A stretch of 64,000 nt of DNA. It comes from JACKII01 sp963807085. Its GTDB lineage: Bacteria; Pseudomonadota; Alphaproteobacteria; Bin95. The notes beneath the pieces are model-generated. The model saw nothing but the letters and a program-made list of their open reading frames with translations, had not been told where the DNA came from and ran no database searches. The stretch is from contig CAWEBB010000013.1 in NCBI GenBank assembly GCA_963807085.1, positions 62,001-126,000 of the forward strand. The letters run 5' to 3'. Shown piece by piece: positions 53,406 to 63,400 of this stretch. Position numbers and translations under genes: made by a program. The number at the start of each line of letters is the position of its first letter. The first letter of the stretch is position 1.

Positions 53406-53633
53406 ATGCGGGCACTTAACGTCACTGCATTGGTCTTGGTTATCGTTGGAGCGATAAATTGGGGATTGGTGGGACTGCTCGATCTCAATCTGGTTGCGGC
53501 GATCTTTGGTATCGATAGCGTCCTGAGCAACATCGTTTACATCTTGGTTGGGATCGCGGGTCTTTATTGCATCTATCTGATCAAGCCTGTGCTGGACGGC
53601 TCCCGCCCTCACCACGCGACAACCAAAACCTGA
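53406..53633 (+). CDS. DUF378 small membrane protein
   Basis: A 75-residue protein with two transmembrane segments (about 6-28 and 38-60). The family signature GAINWGLVGLLDLNLVAAIFG is present near the N-terminus. Function unknown. The ATG at 53406 starts just before the domain; an upstream in-frame start at 53367 would add a non-conserved leader. Confidence 0.88.
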   Translation: MRALNVTALVLVIVGAINWGLVGLLDLNLVAAIFGIDSVLSNIVYILVGIAGLYCIYLIKPVLDGSRPHHATTKT

Positions 53634-53723
53634 CCCAGTCGCGTTCGGCTGAAACTGCGGCAGGCTAGTTGCAGTTGATGAGGCAGGGCGGCATTATTGT
53701 TCTCCTTTCTCATGCAATAGAGA

Positions 53724-55268
53724 ATGGCGCCGCTCGTGCCTCATCATCGTCGCTACAATGCCGCCGCCGACATGGTCGACCGCCATCTGGCGGATGGCCG
53801 CGCCGACAGGATTGCGTTCGTCGATCCTGATCGTTCTCTGACCTACAGAGAATTGGTCGAAGAAACGAACCAGGCGGCCAATTTCATGGCCACTCTGGAA
53901 CTGCGGCAGGAGGATCGAATCGCCTGCGTGCTGCTGGATACCTGCGACTATCCGGCGATCTTTTGGGGCGCGATCAAGGCTGGCGTTGTGCCCATCGCCC
54001 TCAACACCATGCTGACGACGGAGCAGTATCGCTACATCCTGGAGGATAGCCGCGCCCGCGCCCTCTTCGTCTCCGCCCCGTTGCTGCCGGTTCTCGAGCC
54101 GATCATGAAACAACTGCCGGCGTTGCAGAAGGTGGTAATTGTCGGTGCGGACGGCGATTTCACCGCCAAGCGTGCGGCCCAGCCGGAGACCTTCACGCTC
54201 GCCGACACCGTCGCCGACGAGGTGGCGTTCTGGCTCTATTCGTCAGGCTCCACCGGGATGCCGAAGGGGACCAAGCACCTGCATACCTCGGCGATGGAAA
54301 CCTGCCGCATCTATGCCAAGCCGATATTGGGCATCGATGAGGACGACATCTTCCTCTCCGCCGCCAAGCTGTTTTTCGCCTATGGACTCGGCAACGGCAT
54401 GACGTTTCCGCTGGCGGTCGGCGGCACGGCGATCCTGTGGCCGGAACGGCCGACGCCGCAAGCGATGTTCGCACTATTGCAGCGGCACAAGCCGACCCTG
54501 TTTTTCGGCGTCCCCACCCTTTACGCCGCCATGCTGGCGCATAAACAGGAAGAGGGCGGCGAGAGCGACGCCGGCGGCAATCTGCGCCTGTGCGTTTCGG
54601 CGGGCGAAGCGTTGCCGGGAGAAGTGGGCAAGGCCTGGGAGGCGCGCTTCGGAGTGCCCATCCTGGACGGCATCGGCTCGACCGAAATGCTGCATATCTT
54701 TCTCAGCAACCGGGCAAATGCGGTGCGCTACGGCACCAGCGGCCAACCAATCCCAGGCTATGACCTGCGCCTGGTGGATGATGATGGCTCATTGCTTGGC
54801 GATGGTACCGTCGGCGAACTTGTGGTGCGCGGCCCCACCGCGGCCGAAGGTTACTGGAACCAGCGGCGGAAGAGCCGCCTAACGTTCCGGGGCGAGTGGA
54901 CTCACACCGGCGACAAATATGTGCGTTCGGCCGACGGCTATTACACCTATCAGGGCCGGACCGACGACATGTTCAAGGTGAGCGGCATATGGGTCTCGCC
55001 GTTCGAAGTGGAAAGCGCGCTCATCAGCCATGCGGCCGTGCTGGAGGCCGCCGTCGTGCCGCAAAAAGATGGCGAAGGCTTGCTGAAGCCAAAGGCTTTT
55101 GTCGTGTTGAAGGACGCCGGTGCTGCCTCCGACGCGCTGTTCGAGGCGCTGAAAAAGCATGTCCAGGCCAGCGTTGGCGCCTGGAAATATCCCCGCTGGA
55201 TCGAGGTCGTCGACGAATTGCCCAAGACCGCAACGGGCAAAATCCAGCGCTTCAAGCTGCGCGACTAA
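53724..55268 (+). CDS. Benzoate-CoA-ligase-family acyl-CoA synthetase
   Basis: A 514-residue adenylate-forming enzyme that activates an aromatic or related acid to its CoA thioester with ATP. The P-loop-like SSGSTGMPKGT is at about 173-183, followed by SAAKLFFAYGLGNGMTFPL (typical of benzoate-CoA ligases), DGIGSTEMLHIFLSNR, the hinge GRTDDMFKVSGIWVSP and the catalytic Lys in PKTATGKIQRF. Among the ANL enzymes it is closest by motif to benzoate-CoA ligases. No ring-reduction or box genes lie beside it, so the true acid is uncertain. Confidence 0.88.
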   Translation: MAPLVPHHRRYNAAADMVDRHLADGRADRIAFVDPDRSLTYRELVEETNQAANFMATLELRQEDRIACVLLDTCDYPAIFWGAIKAGVVPIALNTMLTTEQYRYILEDSRARALFVSAPLLPVLEPIMKQLPALQKVVIVGADGDFTAKRAAQPETFTLADTVADEVAFWLYSSGSTGMPKGTKHLHTSAMETCRIYAKPILGIDEDDIFLSAAKLFFAYGLGNGMTFPLAVGGTAILWPERPTPQAMFALLQRHKPTLFFGVPTLYAAMLAHKQEEGGESDAGGNLRLCVSAGEALPGEVGKAWEARFGVPILDGIGSTEMLHIFLSNRANAVRYGTSGQPIPGYDLRLVDDDGSLLGDGTVGELVVRGPTAAEGYWNQRRKSRLTFRGEWTHTGDKYVRSADGYYTYQGRTDDMFKVSGIWVSPFEVESALISHAAVLEAAVVPQKDGEGLLKPKAFVVLKDAGAASDALFEALKKHVQASVGAWKYPRWIEVVDELPKTATGKIQRFKLRD

Positions 55269-55440
55269 CAGTCCGCTAAGGCTCCCGCGCTATTTCTTCC
55301 TGCACGTCAGCGCAGGGTTCATGCCGGACAACTGAACGCCCCGGGCTGCTCTGTAGTCGAGTCTCGGGTGTGGGCCGAGCCTGGCGGCAGGGCGGAGGGG
55401 GTGATGGCGGCAAGCTTCAGACTCCCTTATCATTGCTGGT

Positions 55441-56211
55441 ATGGATAATGTCGTCGCCAATTCTCAGCGCCACGAATGCCGCTTCCTCGGACCGCCGCCG
55501 GAGCGGGCCCCGACGCTGGTGCTGCTGCATGAGGGGCTGGGCTGCCTGGGTCTTTGGCGGGATTTTCCGGAAAAGCTGCAGGCCGCCACGGGACTGGGGG
55601 TATTCGCGTATTCGCGAGCCGGCTATGGCGGCTCCGATCCCGACCCGCTGCCCTGGCCGCTCGACTATATGGAGCGGCATGCGACAAGGGTGTTGCCGCA
55701 TGTGCTGAATTCCATCGGCTTCCGGCGCGGCTTGCTGATTGGGCACTCGGACGGCGCGAGCATCGCTGCGCTCTATGCCGGCATGGTGCGCGATCCGCGC
55801 GTGCAAGGGTGTGTTCTCATGGCGCCGCACTTCTTTGTCGAGCAGATTTGCCTGGATGCCATTGCCGAGGCCAAAGCGGCCTATGAACAGGGTGACCTGA
55901 AGCCGAAGCTGGGCCATCATCACGGGTCGAACGTCGACAATGCCTTCTATGGCTGGAACGCCACATGGCTGGCGCCGGGCTTCCGCACCTGGCACATTAC
56001 CGATGCGCTGCCTCATCACCACGTGCCGTTTCTGATCCTCCAGGGCCTCGCCGATCCGTACGGCACCGCCGCCCACGCCGAGGCGGCCGCGCAGCTATGT
56101 TCCGCGCCGGTCGATAAGCGCCTGATGCAAGGCGTCGGGCACGCGCCCTGGCGCGAGGCGGAGGCGGAGACGCTGGATGCCATCGCCGGGTTCGCAGGAC
56201 GCCTCTGTTAA
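55441..56211 (+). CDS. Alpha/beta-fold hydrolase
   Basis: A 256-residue hydrolase. The nucleophile elbow GHSDGAS puts Ser at about 102, with the oxyanion region LLHEGLGCLGLW upstream and GVGHAPWRE supplying the catalytic His near the C-terminus. The acid lies in LQGLADPYGT. The substrate is unknown; esters or thioesters fit its place after the CoA ligase. Start by ATG at 55441, 172 bases after the ligase. Confidence 0.86.
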   Translation: MDNVVANSQRHECRFLGPPPERAPTLVLLHEGLGCLGLWRDFPEKLQAATGLGVFAYSRAGYGGSDPDPLPWPLDYMERHATRVLPHVLNSIGFRRGLLIGHSDGASIAALYAGMVRDPRVQGCVLMAPHFFVEQICLDAIAEAKAAYEQGDLKPKLGHHHGSNVDNAFYGWNATWLAPGFRTWHITDALPHHHVPFLILQGLADPYGTAAHAEAAAQLCSAPVDKRLMQGVGHAPWREAEAETLDAIAGFAGRLC

Positions 56212-56332
56212 CGCCGATGCGGCCTTCCCGAATGTACGGCAATGACGGAGACGATGTTAAGAAAGGACCCGCCTCGATCCGAGACGCCTCGGCAATGGCC
56301 CGATAACGAGGAACGTCGCCCGGCGCGGCATC

Positions 56333-58061
56333 TCAATAGATTTTCGGCTCCGGCGTCGGGCCGCCAGCGTGCAGGAAGTCGAAGTCGCAGCCCCGGTCGG
56401 CCTGGGTAATATGGTCCAGGAACAGGCGGCCATAGCCTCGCGTGTAGGGCTCCTCCGGCTGGACCCAATGGCTCATGCGCTCGGCGAGTTCCTCGTCGGA
56501 GACCTCCAGGCGCAGCACGCGGGCCGCCACGTCCAAGGTGATCATGTCCCCCTCCTGCACCAGCGCCAGCGGCCCACCGACCGCGGCCTCCGGTGCGATG
56601 TGCAGCACGCAGGCGCCGTAGCTGGTACCGCTCATGCGGCAGTCGGAGAGACGCACCATGTCGCGCACGCCTTGCTCCAGCAGCTTTTTCGGGATCGGCA
56701 GCTGGCCCCATTCAGGCATCCCCGGGGCACCCTTCGGTCCGGCGTTCTGGAGCACCAGCACCGAGTCCTTGGTCACGTTCAGACCGGGGTCGTCGATGCG
56801 CTTGTACATGTCGTCCACGTCAGAGAACACGACCGCCGGGCCCGTGTGTTTCATCAGGTGAGGCTCCGCCGCCGTGGGCTTGATCACCGCCCCATCCGGT
56901 GCGAGGTTGCCGCGCAACACCGCCGTGCCGCCGGTCGATGACAGCGGGTTGGAGCGCAGGCGGATAACCTCCTCGTTATAGATCTCCGCCCCCTCAATAT
57001 TTTCTCCCAGGGTGCGGCCGTTCGCGGTCATGCAATCCAAGTTCAGCATATCGCCGATCTGCCCCAGCAGCGCGCGCAGGCCGCCCGCATAATAGAAGTC
57101 CTCCATCAGATAGATGCCCGCGGGCTTCAGGTTGCAGAGCACCGGCGTCTGCTTGCTGATCTCGTCGAAACGCTCCAGCGGCAGTTCGATCCCGGCGCGG
57201 CCCGCCATGGCGACCAGGTGGATCATGGCATTGGTCGAGCCAGAAAGCGCCATGTCGACCGTGATGGCGTTGTCGAAGCTTTCCCCTGTGCAGAGACTTC
57301 GCAGGCGTCAGGTCCTCCCACACCATTTCCACGATGCGACGGCCGGAGCGGCTTGCCATCATCTGGTGGGTTGAGTCCACCGCCGGAATGCTGGAGGCGC
57401 CCGGCAGGGTAAAGCCCAGCACCTCTGCCAGAGAGGTCATGGTCGAGGCGGTGCCCATGGTCATGCAGGTGCCCGCCGAACGGGCGATACCTTCCTCCAG
57501 CCCGAACCAGTCGTCATCGGAGAGATTGCCCGCGCGCCGCTCCGCCCAATACTTGAACACATCGGTGCCGCTGCCGAGGGTTGCGCCCTTGAAATGGCCG
57601 CGCAGCATCGGCCCGGCAGGCACATAGATGGCCGGCAGCCTTATGCTGACAGCGCCCATGATCAAGGCCGGGGTGGTCTTGTCGCAGCCGCCCATCAGGA
57701 CCGCGCCGTCGACGGGTTGCGAGCGCAGCAACTCCTCCGTCTCCATCGCCAGGAAATTGCGGTACATCATGCTGGTGGGCTTGGTCATCTGCTCGCCGAC
57801 GCTCATGGCCGGCAGTTCCACCGGAAAGCCGCCCGCCTGCCAGATGCCGCGTTTCACTTCCTCGGCGCGCTGTCGCATGTGGCTGTGGCAGGTGTTCGTA
57901 TCCGACCAGGTGTTGACGATGCCGATCACCGGCTTGCCGGCAAAATCCTCGCGCGCGAAACCCATCTCCATGGTGCGCGAGCGGTGGCCGAAGGCGCGCA
58001 TATTGTCGACACCGAACCAGCGGTGCGAGCGGAGGTCTTCGGGCTTTTTGCGGGCGGTCAT
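56333..58061 (-). CDS. IlvD/Edd-family dehydratase (arabinonate-dehydratase-like), one frameshift
   Basis: Fe-S dehydratase acting on a sugar acid, about 575 residues when repaired. The N-terminal RSHRWFGVDNMRAFGHRSRT, cluster motifs SDTNTCHSH and GGCDKTTPALIMG, and SAGTCMTMGTAST fit the L-arabinonate branch. The C-terminal RLSDCRMSGTSYGACVLHIAPEA is intact. One extra base in the four-C run at 57283-57286 breaks the frame after LTPAKSL; deleting it gives RESFDNAITVDMALSGSTN. This is most likely a sequencing error or a very recent mutation. Confidence 0.87.
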
Positions 58062-58172
58062 GGGGCGTTTCCTGAATTCATTTTTGCGGGCTGTCCTTGG
58101 CCAAAGCCGGCTTCGTGTACTTCACGATGGTTCCGCCGGTGCCGTCCGTCAACTTGTGGTCACCCTACAGCG

Positions 58173-58955
58173 TCACGTAATCGCCGCGCCGCCGCAGACG
58201 TTCAGCACCTGGCCGGTCACATAGCTCGACGCCTTGCTGGCGAGGAACACGGCCGCGCCCGCGATCTCGTGCGGGTCACCCAGACGGCGGAGCGGGATGG
58301 CGTTGTTGACTTTCTCCATCCGCTTGGGATCGGTCCAGAGCGCGGTGGAGAAATCCGTCTTGATCAGGCCCGGCGCGATGGCGTTGGCACGGATGCCCTT
58401 CGGCCCGTATTCCAGCGAAAAATTGCGGGCGATCTGATGCTCCGCCACCTTGCTGACCGTATAGGCGCCGATAGTGGTGTTGCCCTTCAGGCCAGCGACG
58501 CTCGCGATGATGATGATACTGCCGCTGCCGCGCTCCACCATGTTGGGCAGACACATGTGGCAGAGCCAATAGACCGCTTTCACGTTCACCTCAAAAATCT
58601 TGTCGAGGGCGGAATCGGGCATTTCGATACTCGGGCCGTAGTACGGGTTGACACCCGCGTTCGGCACGCAGATGTCGATGCGACCCCATTTCGCCAGGGT
58701 CGCGTCCACCATCGCCTGCAGCCTTTCCTTGTCGCCGGCATGGCAGGGGAAGGCCATGGCCTCGCCGCCGTTGGCTGCCCAGTTGGCATCGATGTCGGCG
58801 GCGACCTCGTCGCAGGCGTCGGCCTTGCGGGAGGACACCACGACCTTGGCGCCCTGTTGGGCCATGCGGCTCGCGATCGCGCGGCCGATGCCTTTGGTCG
58901 AGCCGGTGATGACGGCCACCTGGCCGGAAAGGTCGAAGAGATTGTCGGCGGTCAT
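58173..58955 (-). CDS. SDR-family oxidoreductase
   Basis: A 260-residue short-chain dehydrogenase. The cofactor motif TGSTKGIGRA is at about 17-26, NAGVNPYYG at about 94-102, the catalytic Ser is in IASVAG and the Tyr-Lys in YTVSK. The start at 58955 (MTADNLFDLSGQ) is chosen over the longer frame. It is 111 bases upstream-side from the dehydratase on the same strand, so it could oxidise the sugar that the dehydratase then processes. Confidence 0.9.
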   Translation of the reverse strand: MTADNLFDLSGQVAVITGSTKGIGRAIASRMAQQGAKVVVSSRKADACDEVAADIDANWAANGGEAMAFPCHAGDKERLQAMVDATLAKWGRIDICVPNAGVNPYYGPSIEMPDSALDKIFEVNVKAVYWLCHMCLPNMVERGSGSIIIIASVAGLKGNTTIGAYTVSKVAEHQIARNFSLEYGPKGIRANAIAPGLIKTDFSTALWTDPKRMEKVNNAIPLRRLGDPHEIAGAAVFLASKASSYVTGQVLNVCGGAAIT

Positions 58956-59128
58956 AAAAGTTCTCGGTATGCAACGCGGAAAGAAAGGCAGCAATCTTAG
59001 CGGCTAACGGTTCTGCGGGGGAAGAGTCGAGCGTTGGAAAGCCTCCTGCCGCCACAGTCCTGGTGAAACCGAAGCGGCATCCATTTTGCCAATGCACGCC
59101 CTTACAACGGGCAAAGACGAGCAACTTC

Positions 59129-59166
59129 AGAGCATTGCCCGATCAAATTGAATCGGGATCTGCTCT
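59129..59166. repeat. Palindromic repeat, third copy
   Basis: The hairpin has outer arms AGAGCA and TGCTCT and inner arms CCCGAT and ATCGGG around CAAATTGA. It matches the copies at 44632-44745. Its edge supplies the TAG stop of the TIM-barrel gene on the minus strand, just as another copy does for panE. Confidence 0.8.
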
Positions 59167-60049
59167 AGTATTGGCCTACCTTCGCCCCCGCATCGGCCAG
59201 CAGTTTCTCGACGCGGCGACCGTACTCGATATAGATAGTCGAGGCTTCTTCGTCCGTCGAACGTCCCGCATCCGGGTCGTGGAAGACGGTGGCCATGTGT
59301 GGCTCGATGGAGATTCCGCCGTCGTAGCCGCTGTCGACCAGCGCGCGCAAAACCTCCGGCAACCGGCCGCCTCCCTCGCCCGGATAAGTGAAAACCTCGC
59401 GCTCGTCCTCCAGCTTGGCGTCCTTGATATGGATATAGGCCACGTGCGGACGGATCGCGGCAAAGAATTCCAGCGGATTTTGGCTTTGCTCGCCTTCCTT
59501 GGAATAGTCCCTCAGGATCGCCGGGTTGCCCGTGTCATAGGCCAGCTTCAAGCCCGGCACATTCTCTACCAGCGCCAGGGAGTGCCGTGGGCTCATGCCA
59601 CCGTAATTCATGCAGTTCTCGTGCACGGGTGTCAGGCCGGCGTCTGTGAACCGGCGCACGATCTCGCGCAGGCGGCGGAAGCGTTCCTCTGCTTTCTGGG
59701 TCTCCGCGTCGCCGCCGCCGGGGCAGCGGGCGTAGCTCATGATGCGCACCAAACCGGTGCCGAGGCGCTGCATGCGCGGGATGGCGCGTTCGACCTCTGC
59801 CAGGGTGATCTCGAACGGGTCGTCAATATGCTTGCCCCAGTTGGCAATGGTGGAGCCGAAACAGTTCACCCACACGCCCGCGGCGTCCAGCATATCCGCT
59901 GCGCGTTCGAATTCTGCATCCGGCAGGTCGTGGATGTTGGTGCCGCCGATAGAGCGGCTTTCGATGGCGTTCCAGCCCAATTTTTTCGTGACGGCGATCT
60001 GAGCCGCCAGATCCTGGCTCGCCTCGTCGGCAAATCCGGTCATATACAT
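59165..60049 (-). CDS. Sugar phosphate isomerase/epimerase (TIM barrel, AP endonuclease 2 family)
   Basis: A 294-residue xylose-isomerase-like barrel. Metal ligands are probable in TPVHENCMNYGG (His, Glu), KLAYDTGNPA (Asp), YIHIKDAK (His, Asp) and GISIEPHM (Glu, His). Members interconvert keto sugars, inososes or hydroxypyruvate; which of these is not decidable. It lies three bases after the Gfo/Idh/MocA gene, implying one transcript and a shared pathway. Confidence 0.87.
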   Translation of the reverse strand: MYMTGFADEASQDLAAQIAVTKKLGWNAIESRSIGGTNIHDLPDAEFERAADMLDAAGVWVNCFGSTIANWGKHIDDPFEITLAEVERAIPRMQRLGTGLVRIMSYARCPGGGDAETQKAEERFRRLREIVRRFTDAGLTPVHENCMNYGGMSPRHSLALVENVPGLKLAYDTGNPAILRDYSKEGEQSQNPLEFFAAIRPHVAYIHIKDAKLEDEREVFTYPGEGGGRLPEVLRALVDSGYDGGISIEPHMATVFHDPDAGRSTDEEASTIYIEYGRRVEKLLADAGAKVGQY

Positions 60050-60052
60050 GGC

Positions 60053-61117
60053 TCAGGCTACCTTCTCTTTCTTGCCGCCCGCCTTGGCCGAGCGGTATAT
60101 GGCTTCGATCAAGGCTACCGCGCGCCGGGCCTCCTGACCATCCACTGAGGGTCTTGCGCCGGTGCGAAGTGCGGCGAGCGCATCCTCATAGTTCCGCTGA
60201 TGCCAGGCAAAGTCGATGGCGGCCGGGTCTGCCGCGCCCGCGCCGGCCTGCGGCGTTGGAAGCCCGTGCTCGGCGCGGATGTGGTCATCAGCAGGTGATT
60301 CCTGCGCAAACTCCCATACCCGGAACCGGTCGTCGGCCAGGAAAACGGAGCCGCCCTCGCCGACGATCTGGATTTCCGCCGGATGACCTTGGGCGGACCA
60401 AGCGGCGGTTGTGCCTTGGATCACGCCTAGCGCGCCACTCTGGAATTCCAGCATGGCGACGGCGGTATCCTCCACCTCGATGCCCTGATGCGCCACCAGC
60501 CGGGTCTCGGCGCGGACGCTGCGCACGGCGCCCATCACGTGAAGCAGCAGGTCGACCGTGTGGATCGACTGATTCATGAGTGCGCCACCGCCATCCAAGG
60601 CCCAGGTACCGCGCCATGCGCCGCTGTCGTAGTAGGCCTGGGTCCGCCACCACTTCACATAGGCGTCAGCGCTGGCGATGCACCCGAACCGACCGTCGGC
60701 AACGGCTTTCTTCAGCAAGCCGGTGGAGGGGTTAAAGCGCCTCGGGAATATTCCCGCGAGCATCACGCCCGCCTCTGCGCAGGCGGCGATCATGCGGTCG
60801 ACGCGCTCGGTAGTCACCTCCAGCGGCTTTTCGCAGATCACGTGTTTGCCTGCCGCTGCGGCGGCCAGCGCCGGCTCAAGATGTGCGCCGCTCGGCGTGC
60901 AGATCGCGACCATGTCCAAACCCGGATGCGCAAGGAAAGCCGCACGGTCGGTGTAGGACGCGCCGCCATGCGCCGCCGCAAACGCCTGAACCCTTTCGGC
61001 CCTTTGGGCGCAACTGGCCACAAGCACTGCGCCATCCATCGCCGCGATGGCCTTCGCGTGGAAGTTCGCGATCATGCCGGTGCCGACGATACCGATGCCG
61101 CACTGGGGCTCTGTCAT
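60053..61117 (-). CDS. Gfo/Idh/MocA-family oxidoreductase
   Basis: A 354-residue NAD(P)-dependent sugar or inositol dehydrogenase-like enzyme. The Rossmann motif GIGIVGTGMIANFHAKAI lies at the N-terminus, the family EKPLEV motif with its catalytic Lys is at about 95, and the C-terminal substrate domain starts near 125 with GGALMNQSIHTVDLLLH. It is coupled to the downstream TIM-barrel gene. Together with the importer at 48-52 kb it fits polyol or sugar oxidation. Confidence 0.9.
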   Translation of the reverse strand: MTEPQCGIGIVGTGMIANFHAKAIAAMDGAVLVASCAQRAERVQAFAAAHGGASYTDRAAFLAHPGLDMVAICTPSGAHLEPALAAAAAGKHVICEKPLEVTTERVDRMIAACAEAGVMLAGIFPRRFNPSTGLLKKAVADGRFGCIASADAYVKWWRTQAYYDSGAWRGTWALDGGGALMNQSIHTVDLLLHVMGAVRSVRAETRLVAHQGIEVEDTAVAMLEFQSGALGVIQGTTAAWSAQGHPAEIQIVGEGGSVFLADDRFRVWEFAQESPADDHIRAEHGLPTPQAGAGAADPAAIDFAWHQRNYEDALAALRTGARPSVDGQEARRAVALIEAIYRSAKAGGKKEKVA

Positions 61118-61165
61118 ATGCCGTTCCTCCGCGCTTATGGACGGCGCGCGGGGTTAGGTGGACGG

Positions 61166-61996
61166 TCAGACAGCAGGAACGCCCAGCGCCTGATGCAAGC
61201 GGCCGACGGGTTCGGGCGGCAGGTCCAGCGCCTGGGCGAGATCGCGCAGATACTGGCGCTCGGCATCGGTATCGACCTCGATCGCCAGCAGCGACGCAGC
61301 ATAGACTTCTGCGGCCAGCTCCTGCGTGTTCACGCGCCCCACCATGCCCTGCATATCCAGGGGCTTTTGAATTTCCGCCATCAGGAAGGCGATGCCTTCC
61401 TGCTCAGCGCCGGCTTCCTGCATTTTTCCCATGATCCGCTTGGTTTCGTCGGGCCCGACCTGCCCGTCCGCCTTCGCGGCATTGATCATGGCCAGCATGA
61501 TGATGTTGGCGTTTTCTTCCAGCTCGGCTTCCTCGGCCGCGTCTTGCGGTGCGCGCATGCCGACCGGCGCTTTCTCCGCAATCTGCTCCGGCGTTGGGTT
61601 CTCGGCGGCCTCCTTCGGGTTCAGGGCCGCATAGGCGAGACTGCCCAGAAGCGCCAGCGCTCCGCCGCCGATCGCGCCGCTGCGGCCGCCAAGCAGCGCC
61701 CCCGCCAGGGCGCCGAGGCCACCGACGGCCGCGGGGTTGTTGCTTTCGACACCGCGCTTGGCGCTGCCGAAGACCTGGCCGGCGACATCTCGCAGGCTGC
61801 CGAGCATGCCGCCGCCCCCGGTTCCCCCACCGCTTCCGGCGCCGCTGCCTCCGGAAAGGCTGGCCAACAGGTCGCCGAGCGGGCTGTTGCTGCCCTGCAA
61901 CCCGCGCTCGCCGACGGCGTGTTGGGTGCGCTCTCCGCTGGACGGGGCAAGGCCAGAATTCATCAACTGCCCGAGCAAATCTTTCTTATTGAACAT
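61166..61996 (-). CDS. DUF533 (TerB-like) protein
   Basis: A 276-residue protein. The N-terminal half is low-complexity Gly/Ser (about 45-62) with a glycine-rich hydrophobic segment at about 92-125 (GGLGALAGALLGG ... LALLGSLAYAAL). The C-terminal domain (about 155-276) is TerB-like: IIMLAMINAAKADGQVGPDETKRIM, with an acidic EF-hand-like stretch. Related YebE proteins sit in the inner membrane and respond to stress. Start at 61996 (MFNKKDLLGQLM) is strongly preferred. Confidence 0.85.
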   Translation of the reverse strand: MFNKKDLLGQLMNSGLAPSSGERTQHAVGERGLQGSNSPLGDLLASLSGGSGAGSGGGTGGGGMLGSLRDVAGQVFGSAKRGVESNNPAAVGGLGALAGALLGGRSGAIGGGALALLGSLAYAALNPKEAAENPTPEQIAEKAPVGMRAPQDAAEEAELEENANIIMLAMINAAKADGQVGPDETKRIMGKMQEAGAEQEGIAFLMAEIQKPLDMQGMVGRVNTQELAAEVYAASLLAIEVDTDAERQYLRDLAQALDLPPEPVGRLHQALGVPAV

Positions 61997-62107
61997 GACG
62001 GCCTCTCTGTTTTCATAAACCGAATATGACCCCTGCGGGTGCCGTGCATATGTAGTGCCAGGAATCCCCGCCCGCCAGCGCAACCGCGACCTCGGGCCGT
62101 CCCGCTC

Positions 62108-63400
62108 TTATGCCATGTGGCGCCGCAACGGGATCAACAGCAACAGCAGCCCTGCCATGATGCCTGCCAGCAACAGCAGGGACGGAGCGAACGTACCGGT
62201 GGCGTCATAGACCGCGCCCAGCGTGAGCGGCCCCAGCACGCCGCCCACTTCCGCTGCGGAAAAAAACAGTCCCGAAGCGGCACCAGCATAGCGCGGGCCG
62301 ATGTCTTTGATCTCCACCAGCAGCAGGACCATCACCGCCATCATGGAGGAGCGGGCGATGCCCTGGGCGATCATGCCGACTGTCATTAGCGCGGGTTCGC
62401 CCGACAGTAGCAGCAAGGCCGCCACGCCCGCTGCAACGAACAGGCCAGCCAGGATCGCGAGGCGGCGGTCAGGCGTGGCCAGTCTCGGGATCATCAGCGC
62501 GCCTGCGATACCGACGGCGGTTGGCGTGGAGGCCCAGATACCGGCCTCGGCTGCGCTCATTCCGCTATGACGCAGCAGTTCCGGCAGCCAGTTGTTCAGG
62601 CCGTGATTGAAGAAGAAAATGCCGACGCTCATCACCAGCACTAGTTGTACGGGCCGCTGGCCGAGCAGCTTGGCGAAAACCTGCAACTGCGGCTCTCTTG
62701 GTTGGGCTTTCAACTCCCGCTCCATCGCACGCGCGGCGGGATGAGCGCTGATGAGCAACCAGAGCAGCCCACAGGCGAGCGCCACGCCCGCAAAGATCAT
62801 CAGCACCGCGCGCCAGTCATATCCGGTAAGCGGCATGAGCACGCTGTTGGTCAGCGAAAAAGACAGGATGCCACCGGTCGCCGGACCGGTGATATAGATC
62901 CCCATGGCCATGCCCCGCTCCGGTCCCTTGAACCAAAGCGAAATCAGCTTCGGCGCGCCGATGGAAACCATCGGGCCGCCAATGCCGAACACCATGACGG
63001 CGGCAAGGAGGGTCCAGAAGTCGACCGCATAGGCCCGCAGCAAGCCGCTTGCCGCCACAAACAGCGCAGATAGCAGAAGGCCTGCGCGCGGTCCCCATCG
63101 GTCGACGACTGCGCCGCACGGGGCCGCGGTGGCGATGTAGATAAGTTGCCAGCCGCCAAGCACCATGCCCATTTCGGCGTGGCTCATACCCAGATCGGTC
63201 GTGACCGGCACCACCAGCGGCGCCATCGACATGGTGGTGAGGCCGAAGCAGAAATAGACCAGCCAGACGCCCGCCAGCATGGCCCAGCGGTAGGGATGAA
63301 GATCACGGCCTGCCTCGGCGGGCGCCCTCCGATCCCGCTCCGGCCTCTGGCCTGCGCTCATCCGCGGATCGCCACTCTCGGAGCTCCACTTAAGCGCCAC
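62108..63400 (-). CDS. Major facilitator superfamily transporter
   Basis: A 430-residue protein with twelve predicted helices. The loop 2-3 motif GAVVDRWGPRAGLLLSAL (MFS signature) is clear. It resembles the oxalate/formate or nitrate/nitrite-like permease branches, but the substrate is open. A GTG start at 63400 directly abuts the oxidase stop; an ATG at 63361 (MSAGQRP) is a realistic alternative. The likely substrate would be a carboxylate oxidised by the neighbouring FAD enzyme. Confidence 0.88.
   Translation of the reverse strand: MALKWSSESGDPRMSAGQRPERDRRAPAEAGRDLHPYRWAMLAGVWLVYFCFGLTTMSMAPLVVPVTTDLGMSHAEMGMVLGGWQLIYIATAAPCGAVVDRWGPRAGLLLSALFVAASGLLRAYAVDFWTLLAAVMVFGIGGPMVSIGAPKLISLWFKGPERGMAMGIYITGPATGGILSFSLTNSVLMPLTGYDWRAVLMIFAGVALACGLLWLLISAHPAARAMERELKAQPREPQLQVFAKLLGQRPVQLVLVMSVGIFFFNHGLNNWLPELLRHSGMSAAEAGIWASTPTAVGIAGALMIPRLATPDRRLAILAGLFVAAGVAALLLLSGEPALMTVGMIAQGIARSSMMAVMVLLLVEIKDIGPRYAGAASGLFFSAAEVGGVLGPLTLGAVYDATGTFAPSLLLLAGIMAGLLLLLIPLRRHMA

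Noticed and set aside
57594..59000. 468-residue plus-strand frame opposite the dehydratase and SDR genes
   Set aside because: It spans two unrelated minus-strand genes and shows no motif, so it is a GC-rich chance frame.
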